This document shows, in pieces, positions 7,671 through 13,896 of a stretch of 16,839 bases of DNA. The notes under the pieces are model-generated. The model ran no database searches and was not told the DNA's origin. It was given only the letters and a program-made list of their open reading frames with translations. The position numbers and the translations under genes were made by a program. The DNA comes from CALARM01 sp964431735 (lineage in GTDB: Bacteria; Vulcanimicrobiota; SpSt-956; JAKJGF01). Positions within the stretch are counted from its first letter, which is position 1. Each line of letters opens with the position of its first letter. The stretch spans positions 1 through 16,839 of the forward strand of contig CAYSLJ010000147.1 in NCBI GenBank assembly GCA_964431735.1, read 5' to 3'.

Positions 7671-7863
7671 TGAAATTGCCCGCCGGAAGGGGGGACAGTA
7701 AATATTAGTTTTCGGATAGGCTCTAAAGTTTATAACACCATAAAGGATAATATTTCCGGCAGGAGAATTTATAAGTGGACAGCATTAAATTTAAGAATTA
7801 CAACTGTTTTTATATAGGATTTATGATAAAATCATAATGTGTGATAAATCTTCCGGGCTTATT

Positions 7864-7881
7864 CGTGACTACAAGGTCACG
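7864..7881. promoter_or_regulatory. CGTGAC/GTCACG dyad upstream of the TMTC-like gene
   Basis: A perfect 6-bp inverted repeat, CGTGAC (7864-7869) and GTCACG (7876-7881), with a 6-base spacer, 29 bp before the start codon. It could be an operator or a leader hairpin. It may equally be an outlier of the GTGACGC heptamer family. No clear -35/-10 pair was found upstream. Confidence 0.35.
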
Positions 7882-7909
7882 GCAGGTTTTATAAATATAA
7901 GGGTGTTTT

Positions 7910-9853
7910 ATGATTTTACATATCAAATATATATTATTTATAATAGTTTTAGCTTTTACTATTTATTTCGGTGTATTACAGAACGGTTTTGTATGGGACG
8001 ATCGTATTGAAATACTGAATAATGATTTGATTAAAGACCTGTCTTTAAATAGAATAATAGATGCCTTTGTACCGGGAAAAACTTCTAATGCTGTTTATAC
8101 GCCATTAGGGGAGATATTTCATAAAATATATTATTATCTCTGGGAAACAGATCCTTTCTGGTATCATCTGATTATTCTCATCTATTTTATATTAAATCTG
8201 ATATTAATTTATTTTATTGTCTTTCAGCTCTTTCATAAAGAAAATCTTGCTTTTCTGACAGCTCTTTTTTTTCTGGCTCATCCTTTACATGTTGAAGTCG
8301 TTGCCTGGATAGGGTGCGGAACTTACGCTCTTGCCAGTGTGTTTCTTTTCCTGTCCTTTTATCTCTTCATAATATTTACTGAAAAGAAATATTCTATTGT
8401 CTTTGTACTATCCATTCTGTTTTATATTTTCTCTTTATTAACACATCATTACCCTGTAGTATTTCCATTGCTGCTATTACTGTATCTCTACTGTTTTTCT
8501 AAAAATACATTTAAATCTTATATTATTCTCCTTTTTCCTTACTGTATATTAACATTGATTGATGTATATTTAAGTCTTAACGTAGGTTATGAAGGAGGCC
8601 GTGTGGGATATAATTACCATCATACACCATTAATTCAGATATTTAATATTCTGGGTAAATATGTATTTAATATATTTATTCCTGTCGAACTCAGTCCGAA
8701 ATATGTTTATCCTCTTTCGAATTTTTATTCCCTTATCTTCATTTCATTCTTTATACTCATATCCTTGCTTATTTATATTACTAAATCAAAGTATTATTTT
8801 TTTTGCTGGGCCTGGTTTTTCATATGCCTCATTCCTTTCTCTCATATTATACCTCTGGCATGGAAGATGGCCGATAGATATCTTTTTTTTGCTTCTCTTG
8901 GTTTCTGCCTTTTCCTGGCTCTTATATTTGAGAAAATATTGAATAAAAGAATAATACAGGTAATAATAATGTTACTTGCCCTCTTTTATTCTGTAATTAC
9001 AGTTAATATGACAGCAATATGGAAAGATGAGCTTTCTCTCTGGAAGTATACTGAAAAAAAAGCCCCGGAAAGTACATTTGTCATCAAGAATCTTGCCTTA
9101 AGTTATCTGGACGCAGGTCTCCTGGATGATTCCCTGTTTTATTTCAAAAAACTGGATGATAAATGTTTATCCGGACAGATGGCCATCGATTATGAGGTTT
9201 ATTCCTATACAGGGCTGATTGAATTTCGTAAAGCTAATTATGAGGAAGCCATAAAGAATTATACGACAGCCATTCGTATTAATCCCGATTCGTCTGAATT
9301 ATACAGATCTCTTGCTGTTGTTTATTACACTAAAGGTGATGTCAGACTATGTGTAAAAAATTACATGATTGCCAGATCCTTTAATAGAAGAACCTTTAAG
9401 CTGTTTCCATCGTCTCTGGGGTTGTTATATCATGATATGGGACATCCGGGAATGGCAATTATATATTATAAACATGCACTCATGGTGAATTCCGATGATG
9501 AAGATATCAGAAATCTTCTCTACATTGCTTATCTTGAAAAATTTCTTTTTACGAAAGGAGAATATACTTCTGAAAACCTGGCAACTGTTATGAAAAAAAC
9601 AAATGATATGAATGAAATAGCATTGCAATACCTGTCAGCAGGTGATTTGGACAGAGGGGAAGCAACAATGAAAAATACATTGTTATTAAATCCTTTTTCC
9701 TTTGAAGCAAGCTATAATCTCGGACTCATGTACTATAATAAGGGAAATTTTAAGGAAAGCATCTGTTATTTCAGAAAAGCTGTAAATATATATCCTGCCA
9801 GTAAAGAAGCCAGCCGTTATATAACCGAATTGTCCGGAAAAATTAAGGAATGA
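7910..9853 (+). CDS. TMTC-like multipass GT-C glycosyltransferase with C-terminal TPRs
   Basis: 647 residues. The first about 370 contain roughly ten hydrophobic helices with features of the GT-C fold as seen in TMTC proteins and related bacterial proteins: a WDD motif (29-31) in the first outer loop, AHPLHVEVVAWI (123-134), and ADRYLFFASLGFCL (321-334). In this superfamily an acidic pair in the first loop binds the metal and lipid-phosphate sugar donor. Residues about 385-640 form several TPRs (for example NYEEAIKNYTTAIRINPDSSELY and GNFKESICYFRKAVNIYPAS), probably outside the membrane and suited to binding a protein acceptor. Protein O-glycosylation is an inference; donor and acceptor are unknown. 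AAGGGTG about 7 bases before the ATG is a modest ribosome site. It is transcribed alone and is followed by a heptamer pair (9869) and a terminator (9928-9956). Confidence 0.85.
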   Translation: MILHIKYILFIIVLAFTIYFGVLQNGFVWDDRIEILNNDLIKDLSLNRIIDAFVPGKTSNAVYTPLGEIFHKIYYYLWETDPFWYHLIILIYFILNLILIYFIVFQLFHKENLAFLTALFFLAHPLHVEVVAWIGCGTYALASVFLFLSFYLFIIFTEKKYSIVFVLSILFYIFSLLTHHYPVVFPLLLLLYLYCFSKNTFKSYIILLFPYCILTLIDVYLSLNVGYEGGRVGYNYHHTPLIQIFNILGKYVFNIFIPVELSPKYVYPLSNFYSLIFISFFILISLLIYITKSKYYFFCWAWFFICLIPFSHIIPLAWKMADRYLFFASLGFCLFLALIFEKILNKRIIQVIIMLLALFYSVITVNMTAIWKDELSLWKYTEKKAPESTFVIKNLALSYLDAGLLDDSLFYFKKLDDKCLSGQMAIDYEVYSYTGLIEFRKANYEEAIKNYTTAIRINPDSSELYRSLAVVYYTKGDVRLCVKNYMIARSFNRRTFKLFPSSLGLLYHDMGHPGMAIIYYKHALMVNSDDEDIRNLLYIAYLEKFLFTKGEYTSENLATVMKKTNDMNEIALQYLSAGDLDRGEATMKNTLLLNPFSFEASYNLGLMYYNKGNFKESICYFRKAVNIYPASKEASRYITELSGKIKE

Positions 9854-9868
9854 CAATTATATTAAATT

Positions 9869-9888
9869 GTGACGCGTTACGAGAGGAA
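9869..9888. repeat. Minimal heptamer pair with cap
   Basis: GTGACGC then GTTACGA followed by GAGG, the shortest member of the GTNACGC family in the window. It begins 15 bp after the stop of the TMTC-like gene. Confidence 0.65.
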
Positions 9889-9927
9889 AGAGATAATTAA
9901 TAAAATTTTATTTGTAAAAGGCAATCC

Positions 9928-9956
9928 ACTCTTCTGACAGAAGAGTTCTTTATTTT
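9928..9956 (+). terminator. Intrinsic terminator of the TMTC-like gene
   Basis: A perfect 8-bp stem, ACTCTTCT (9928-9935) and AGAAGAGT (9939-9946), with a 3-base loop, is followed by TCTTTATTTT. It lies 75 bp after the stop codon of the plus-strand gene. Confidence 0.65.
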
Positions 9957-9967
9957 CATGGTCTGCC

Positions 9968-10004
9968 TGTTATGATTCTTATTATGATACGGAATATCAT
10001 AACA
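9968..10004. repeat. Nested TTATGATA dyads
   Basis: TGTTATGAT (9968-9976) pairs with ATCATAACA (9996-10004), and TTATGATA (9982-9989) pairs with TATCATAA (9995-10002) over a 5-base loop. The two pairings compete for the same right arm. They lie between the convergent genes, so they could add to termination or bind a protein. Confidence 0.45.
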
Positions 10005-10063
10005 ATAATTCTGAAGAATAATATAAGTAATTTAATCATATAACTCCTTTCTGTTTCTTAAAC

Positions 10064-10092
10064 AGGTCTGGAGTTTTTTCAATTCCAGACCT
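10064..10092. terminator. Hairpin terminator, probably for the YCF48-like gene
   Basis: A perfect 9-bp stem, AGGTCTGGA (10064-10072) and TCCAGACCT (10084-10092), with an 11-base loop. It starts 8 bp past the stop of the minus-strand gene. The minus-strand tail begins GTTT and the plus-strand tail TAAATATTTT, so it may work in both directions between these convergent genes. Confidence 0.6.
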
Positions 10093-10100
10093 TAAATATT

Positions 10101-11030
10101 TTATATATCCTGGTCTCCCCAGGTGGCGCCTCCGTCGGTGGTGTGTATAACAGTATTTTTCTGGCCTACGACCCATCCGTTTTTTTCATCGACAAAATGG
10201 ACACTGTAAAGAGAAAACATCATAACACCGGAATCTTCTTCTTTCCAGGTAGTTCCGCCGTTTGTCGTATGAAGAACTTTACCTCCTGCTCCTGCTACCC
10301 ATCCGTTGTTTAAATCCACAAAATATATGCAGTTAAGCCCTCTTGATACATCACTGTTCTGTTCTACCCATATTTCTCCTCCGTTTGCCGTATATAATAT
10401 ACAGCCGAAATCACCTGCAGCCCAGCCGTTCTTTTCATCTACAAAGTAAATACTGCATAAATGTTTGCCTACAGGGCTTTTCTGGCGTTTCCACGTAGCG
10501 CCTCCGTCTGATGTATGAAGGATAATACCGTTACTTCCTGCAACCCATCCCTGTTTTTCGTCTATGAAATGGATTCTTTGAAGGCGCTCTGTTTCGCCGC
10601 TCTGCTGCGGAACCCACGAAACACCTCCGTCAGTACTGTGTAGAATTACTCCGTGATCACCTGTGAGCCAGCCGTTTTTAGCATCTAAAAAATATATACT
10701 GTTCAGGTGTTCTTTTGTTCCTGTAGCCTGAACGGCCCATGAAGTCCCTCCGTCTGCAGTGTGTACAACCACTCCGTTTTCAGCGGCAATCCAGCCGTTT
10801 TTATCATCTACGAAGCATAAATCCAGCAAATCTTCTCCCGATGCAGTGGTCTGATTGCTCCATGAAGTGCCTCCGTCTGCAGTATGGAAGATCTTTCCGT
10901 TGTCTCCTACAATCCAGCCGTTTTTAAGATCTGAGAAATATACTCCTTCAAGATCGACGGCGAAACTTACAGTTGAGAGGGCTATGAATAAAGAGAGACA
11001 GATAAGAGAAATACTTAAAATTTTTGACAT
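10101..11030 (-). CDS. Secreted seven-bladed YCF48-like beta-propeller
   Basis: 309 residues: a Sec signal peptide (about 1-24, cleavage likely after SFA) followed almost entirely by seven repeats of about 41 residues. Each repeat reads like LNSIYFLDAKNGWLTGDHGVILHSTDGG.SW. The NGW.(A/V)G..G.(I/V)LHT.DGG.(T/S)W signature is that of YCF48/HCF136-like propellers (also BNR-like). In plants and cyanobacteria HCF136/YCF48 helps assemble photosystem II, but in non-phototrophs such proteins have undetermined roles, so that name should not be taken as the function. Seven repeats would close one propeller with nothing left over, so the protein is probably complete. AAGGA about 10 bases before the ATG is the ribosome site. 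A family A element begins 30 bp upstream. It appears to be a single-gene unit ending at the hairpin at 10064-10092. Confidence 0.9.
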   Translation of the reverse strand: MSKILSISLICLSLFIALSTVSFAVDLEGVYFSDLKNGWIVGDNGKIFHTADGGTSWSNQTTASGEDLLDLCFVDDKNGWIAAENGVVVHTADGGTSWAVQATGTKEHLNSIYFLDAKNGWLTGDHGVILHSTDGGVSWVPQQSGETERLQRIHFIDEKQGWVAGSNGIILHTSDGGATWKRQKSPVGKHLCSIYFVDEKNGWAAGDFGCILYTANGGEIWVEQNSDVSRGLNCIYFVDLNNGWVAGAGGKVLHTTNGGTTWKEEDSGVMMFSLYSVHFVDEKNGWVVGQKNTVIHTTDGGATWGDQDI

Positions 11031-11060
11031 ATTATAACCATCCTTTCTTTAATTGTAATT

Positions 11061-11152
11061 ACTGAGGTAAGCATAAAATATATTCTTTCGTGACGCGTAA
11101 CGCGTGACGCGTGACGGGAGGAAAACCTTTCTGACATGCTTATGCTCAGGTC
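11061..11152. mobile_element. Family A inverted-repeat element, copy 1
   Basis: 92 bp. Left end CTGAGGTAAGCAT and right end ATGCTTATGCTCAG are imperfect inverted repeats. The core has four heptamers (GTGACGC, GTAACGC, GTGACGC, GTGACGG at 11090-11117), a GAGG cap and an AGG-AAAA-CCT mini-hairpin (11119-11128). By eye about 84 of 92 positions match the copy exactly 160 bp further on. There is no coding capacity. Confidence 0.8.
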
Positions 11153-11220
11153 AATAAATTATAATTCTTTTTTTTTAAAAAAAAACCTGTGAAAATTAAA
11201 GTGATTTTATATAGAATTTA

Positions 11221-11312
11221 CTTGAGGTAAGCATAAAATATATGCACTCGTGACGCGTAACGCGTTACGCGTGACGGGAGGAAAACCTTTGTGACATGCT
11301 TATGTTCAGGTC
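11221..11312. mobile_element. Family A inverted-repeat element, copy 2
   Basis: 92 bp in the same orientation as the copy at 11061-11152, with a 68-bp AT-rich spacer between. Heptamers are GTGACGC, GTAACGC, GTTACGC, GTGACGG (11250-11277). End changes relative to copy 1 (C to T on each side of the outer stem) keep pairing as G-T wobbles. Confidence 0.8.
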
Positions 11313-11316
11313 GGTA

Positions 11317-11357
11317 AGTGAGCAGTGAGTGGAACAGGACATTTTCACTACCTGTTC
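11317..11357. repeat. Short AGTGAGY pair and GAACAGG/CCTGTTC dyad
   Basis: AGTGAGC and AGTGAGT (11317-11330) are two units of the second heptamer family, directly after the family A copy. GAACAGG (11332-11338) and CCTGTTC (11351-11357) form a 7-bp dyad 20 bp past the stop of the minus-strand zinc-ribbon gene. There is no T-run. Confidence 0.45.
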
Positions 11358-11376
11358 ACAAAACTGTGCCGCCTCA

Positions 11377-12051
11377 TTAGCCTGCCATTACAAAACCTGT
11401 ACCATTACCCATTTTTACCTCATCTGTCAGATGTTCCGCTATTTTTCTTACGAGTTTTTTAAAGTTTACTGTTCTGTTAAACTCTCTTTCTGCTCCCAGT
11501 GCTTTGCCGTAATTAAATTTATAATCGATAAAAAACTCTCTTTCTCCTTTACGGGAAAATATTTCCATTATGTAATAGGTAATCAAATTATCATCAGTGG
11601 TGCGGTTGTCAAATCGTTTTCCTGCATATCTCGCCAGTTTCATGCAGCTATCCCTTGAAGCCATATTGACAGGGCTTATTTCATCTTCGTCTTCATATAC
11701 ATCTATATGATAACAGTTTAATTCTTTTATATCACTCCAGGATAACCTGACCGGCGGGCCCTGTGTTTTTTCAATATCCATATGAGTTTCTGCAAAGTTA
11801 ATACTTCTTACCGGCGGGCCGGAAAAGAGAAAATTTTCAGGTAAATCCGGTATGCCGGAGGTATAAGATTTTTCCTTTATGACACCGCTTCCGCAGTTTG
11901 TGCAGAAATTTTCATGTTCTTTAAGACCTGCGCCGCATTTGCTGCATTTAAGCTCTACTTTCATATCTTTCAGACTCTCGCCGCAGTAAAAACATGATTT
12001 TTTATCAGTCCTTACGGGTCTGTTACATTTCGGGCATGGAATTGTATTCAT
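11377..12051 (-). CDS. Double zinc-ribbon protein of unknown function
   Basis: 224 residues, no signal peptide or membrane helix. Two N-terminal zinc ribbons (Cys6, 9, 20, 23 and Cys36, 39, 50, 53) of the CPKC...CFYC type are followed by a linker with the sequence GPPVR twice (78-82 and 98-102). Residues about 100-215 form an alpha/beta-looking domain that I do not recognise; part of it (FFIDYKFNYGKA, NFKKLVRKIAEHL) looks like a strand-helix end. GGAGGG 8 bases before the ATG is a strong ribosome site. It lies 15 bp after the 109-residue gene, so the two are almost surely co-transcribed. The ribbons resemble those of the kinase and its neighbour, suggesting the same protein network, but no activity can be assigned. 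Confidence 0.82.
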   Translation of the reverse strand: MNTIPCPKCNRPVRTDKKSCFYCGESLKDMKVELKCSKCGAGLKEHENFCTNCGSGVIKEKSYTSGIPDLPENFLFSGPPVRSINFAETHMDIEKTQGPPVRLSWSDIKELNCYHIDVYEDEDEISPVNMASRDSCMKLARYAGKRFDNRTTDDNLITYYIMEIFSRKGEREFFIDYKFNYGKALGAEREFNRTVNFKKLVRKIAEHLTDEVKMGNGTGFVMAG

Positions 12052-12066
12052 AATATGTCCCTCCTG

Positions 12067-12396
12067 TTATTGAATTTTTTTGTCCAGTTCTTTAAAGATA
12101 TGCTTTCCGCTTTTAAGAAATTTTTCTCTTCCTTTATCGATATACATGAGACCTTCGAGTAACATGAGGCAATTATCTTCATAACCCTGAAAAAGCTCTA
12201 TGCCATGTCTGTATAATTTATATGCACCGTAAACAGATTTTTTTTTCTTTCTGCTGATTTCAGTTGATCGTAAAATATTTCGGTATGAATTTTCAAGGCA
12301 CTCTTTAAAATGATTTACCATGGCAGTAAATCTATGTCGTCTATAACGGCCTTTTCTTACTCCCCAGGCAGAAGCGGCAAGAAGATAGAAATTCAT
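12067..12396 (-). CDS. Small helical protein, unknown function; start abuts a repeat array
   Basis: 109 residues, basic and mostly helical, with no recognised domain. The first ten residues are hydrophobic (MNFYLLAASAW) but are too short for a normal signal peptide and are followed by an Arg/Lys-rich stretch. The ATG at 12396 is 2 bp from a heptamer array, and there is no ribosome site before it because that DNA is repeat. An in-frame TGA lies in the array 12 bases upstream. The true start may therefore be the Met at 12321, or the original 5' end may have been replaced when the array arrived. The coding frame is supported by its tight 15-bp spacing to the downstream zinc-ribbon gene. Its function is unknown. 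Confidence 0.6.
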   Translation of the reverse strand: MNFYLLAASAWGVRKGRYRRHRFTAMVNHFKECLENSYRNILRSTEISRKKKKSVYGAYKLYRHGIELFQGYEDNCLMLLEGLMYIDKGREKFLKSGKHIFKELDKKIQ

Positions 12397-12398
12397 TT

Positions 12399-12447
12399 GC
12401 GTAACCCGTCACGCGTGACGCGTCACGCGTCACGCATCACGCGTTAC
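12399..12447. repeat. Seven-unit heptamer array
   Basis: Seven units in perfect 7-bp register: GCGTAAC, CCGTCAC, GCGTGAC, GCGTCAC, GCGTCAC, GCATCAC, GCGTTAC. All four bases occur at the fifth position. It fills nearly all of the 62 bp between the 109-residue gene and the isocitrate dehydrogenase gene, starting 11 bp past the latter's stop. Confidence 0.92.
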
Positions 12448-12458
12448 TTATATTCCTC

Positions 12459-13634
12459 TCACAATTTTTCTATAATGGCATCTGTCATTTCTTTTGTATT
12501 TGCCGCACCACGGGCAAATACATCGGGGCCGCCTTTAAATCTCATCATGTCATAGGTTCTGACTTTACCTTCTCTGATTACTTCCGATACGGCATGTCTT
12601 ATCGTGCTGGCTTTTTCCGTTTCTTCCAGATAATCAAGCATCATACAGGCTGATAATATCATTGCTATGGGGTTTACTATGGGCGGATCGAGCTTTTCAT
12701 ATTTCGGAGCAGAGCCGTGAGTGGGTTCGAATACTGCAATATCTTTGCCGATATTTGCGCTGCAGGCAAACCCGAGGCCTCCTGCGAGTCCTGCGAAACC
12801 GTCGCTTACAATATCTCCGAACATATTGCCTGCCACGATTACTCCGTAATCTTCCGGGTTTTTCGTAAGCCACATCATCATGGCATCAATATTTACATCC
12901 CATACAGATATGCCGGGATAATCTTTTGCGATTTTTTTTGCTTCCGAAAGCATCATACCTGAAGTTTCTCTTATTACATTCGGTTTTTCGCAGACACTTA
13001 CACTCTTATAGCCGTATTTTTTTGCATGTTCGAAAGCGGCGGTAATAATTCTTCTGCATGCCTGTCTTGTAAATATGCGGCATGATACGGCCAGATCTTC
13101 TCTCGGAACATCTTTAAAGGCTTTCATCTTCGGATGGGCATTCAGTCCGTCCATAACCCTGTCCGAAGGATTTGTCCATTCTACTCCTGAATAAAGACCT
13201 TCAGTATTCTGTCTGAATATTACTACATCCACCTGAGGTTCCGTAAATCCGTTTCCGTCTTTTTTGATGAAATTTAAGGGATTTCCCGGGAAAGCTTTAC
13301 ATGGTCTTATACATATGTCCAGATTGAAATGCTGTCTCATTGTTACTATAGGGCTGTAATAGACGTACCCTTTATCCTGAAGTTCCGGTTTCAATTCGGC
13401 CTGTGCTTTGTCTTTTGGTTTGCTGGTTATGGCGCCGAACAGACCTATTCTGTGTTTTGCCAGCAATTCTTTTGTTTCTTCAGGGAAGGCATTGCCCTGG
13501 CTGCACCAGCAGTCCCATCCTATATCTCCATGTACGTAATCTGCTTTAAATCCTGCTTTTTCCAGCACTCTTATTGCTTCAGGCAATACGACTTTCCCTA
13601 TGCCGTCACCGGGCATTGTTACTACTGTTCTCAT
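12459..13634 (-). CDS. icd: Isocitrate/isopropylmalate-family dehydrogenase, probably isocitrate dehydrogenase
   Basis: 391 residues of the beta-decarboxylating dehydrogenase family, which oxidises and decarboxylates a hydroxy-acid (isocitrate to 2-oxoglutarate in the TCA cycle). Compared with E. coli Icd, equivalents of the catalytic and metal residues are present: Arg100, Arg110, Arg141, Tyr148, Lys218, Asp250, Asp274 and Asp278, with FRQNTEGLYSG, NMFGDIVSD and EPTHGSAP motifs. The NADP-binding set also seems kept: Lys311, Tyr312, Val320, Tyr361, Arg365. Ser94 matches the substrate/phosphorylation serine, but the nearby substrate Asn is Ile96, so specificity is not certain. A homoisocitrate or other substrate is possible. 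The start at 13634 is chosen over the longer frame to 13799 because AGGAGG lies 9 bases upstream, homology begins there and the promoter (13705-13733) lies inside the longer frame. It is likely monocistronic: a repeat array follows. Confidence 0.88.
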   Translation of the reverse strand: MRTVVTMPGDGIGKVVLPEAIRVLEKAGFKADYVHGDIGWDCWCSQGNAFPEETKELLAKHRIGLFGAITSKPKDKAQAELKPELQDKGYVYYSPIVTMRQHFNLDICIRPCKAFPGNPLNFIKKDGNGFTEPQVDVVIFRQNTEGLYSGVEWTNPSDRVMDGLNAHPKMKAFKDVPREDLAVSCRIFTRQACRRIITAAFEHAKKYGYKSVSVCEKPNVIRETSGMMLSEAKKIAKDYPGISVWDVNIDAMMMWLTKNPEDYGVIVAGNMFGDIVSDGFAGLAGGLGFACSANIGKDIAVFEPTHGSAPKYEKLDPPIVNPIAMILSACMMLDYLEETEKASTIRHAVSEVIREGKVRTYDMMRFKGGPDVFARGAANTKEMTDAIIEKL

Positions 13635-13668
13635 ACTGATGTACCTCCTAATTGTTGGTTCTCTGTTG

Positions 13669-13731
13669 AGTGAATTCTTTATAGATTTTTGGATACCGCT
13701 TATAATTATATAAGATATATGAAGTGAATTC
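13669..13731. promoter_or_regulatory. AGTGAATTC direct repeat around the icd promoter
   Basis: AGTGAATTC occurs at 13669-13677 and 13723-13731, 54 bp apart (about five helical turns). The second overlaps the -35 box of the icd promoter and the first lies in the leader. This could be a paired operator, or decayed AGTGARA heptamers. Confidence 0.35.
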
Positions 13732-13733
13732 AA
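13705..13733 (-). promoter_or_regulatory. Sigma70-type promoter of icd
   Basis: On the minus strand, -35 TTGAAT (13733-13728) and a perfect -10 TATAAT (13710-13705) with 17-bp spacing. Transcription would start near 13698, giving a leader of about 64 bases to the AGGAGG ribosome site and ATG at 13634. Confidence 0.65.
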
Positions 13734-13746
13734 TCGGTATTTTTTT

Positions 13747-13808
13747 AGTGAGAAGTGAAAAGTGAGAAGTGAGCGGTGAAACCACACGTCACGCGTCACG
13801 CGTTACGA
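13747..13808. repeat. Two-part repeat element: AGTGARA array, ACCAC, GTNACGC array
   Basis: AGTGAGA, AGTGAAA, AGTGAGA, AGTGAGC and GGTGAAA (13747-13781), then CCACAC, then GTCACGC, GTCACGC, GTTACGA (13788-13808). GGTGAAACCAC includes the small hairpin GTGGT-TTC-ACCAC in the other strand's sense, here with one mismatch-free 4-bp core. The same order occurs at 16751-16839. Confidence 0.85.
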
Positions 13809-13831
13809 TTATAAAGTGAAAATTGAGTGGC

Positions 13832-13857
13832 AGGGGCGAACACAATGAGTCGCCCCT
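13832..13857. repeat. AGGGGCGA/TCGCCCCT hairpin (REP-like)
   Basis: A perfect 8-bp inverted repeat (13832-13839 and 13850-13857) with a 10-base loop, GC-rich in an AT-rich setting. It shares the GGGGCG core with the block at 4111-4134. It lies 38 bp past the stop of the NHL lipoprotein gene. No T-run follows. Confidence 0.65.
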
Positions 13858-13875
13858 TACCCTGTGGAAAGACAC

Positions 13876-13896
13876 ATCACCCATCACCCATAACGT
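13876..13896. repeat. Divergent heptamer units at the NHL gene end
   Basis: ATCACCC, ATCACCC and ATAACGT keep the 7-bp register of the GTNACGC family and run right up to the TAA stop (13896-13898) of the NHL gene. They are degenerate, so membership is likely but not certain. Confidence 0.5.

Larger units (their letters stand above)
6944..7909. other. 966-bp intergenic region without a convincing gene
   Basis: Divergent gap between the kinase and the TMTC-like gene. It holds a family A element (6982-7071), small dyads at 7217-7256 and 7275-7294, an element with 13-bp inverted ends (7359-7505), a family B element (7541-7670), a dyad GCCGGAA/TTCCGGC (7682-7688 and 7754-7760) and a CGTGAC/GTCACG dyad (7864-7881). 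No reading frame in it has both a ribosome site and recognisable homology. Confidence 0.75.

Noticed and set aside
7790..7909. Sigma70 promoter for the TMTC-like gene (TATGAT near 7825)
   Set aside because: No acceptable -35 box at the right spacing; the region is simply AT-rich.
13635..13799. 165-bp upstream extension of the icd frame
   Set aside because: It translates repeat DNA and the promoter itself; AGGAGG and homology both place the start at 13634.
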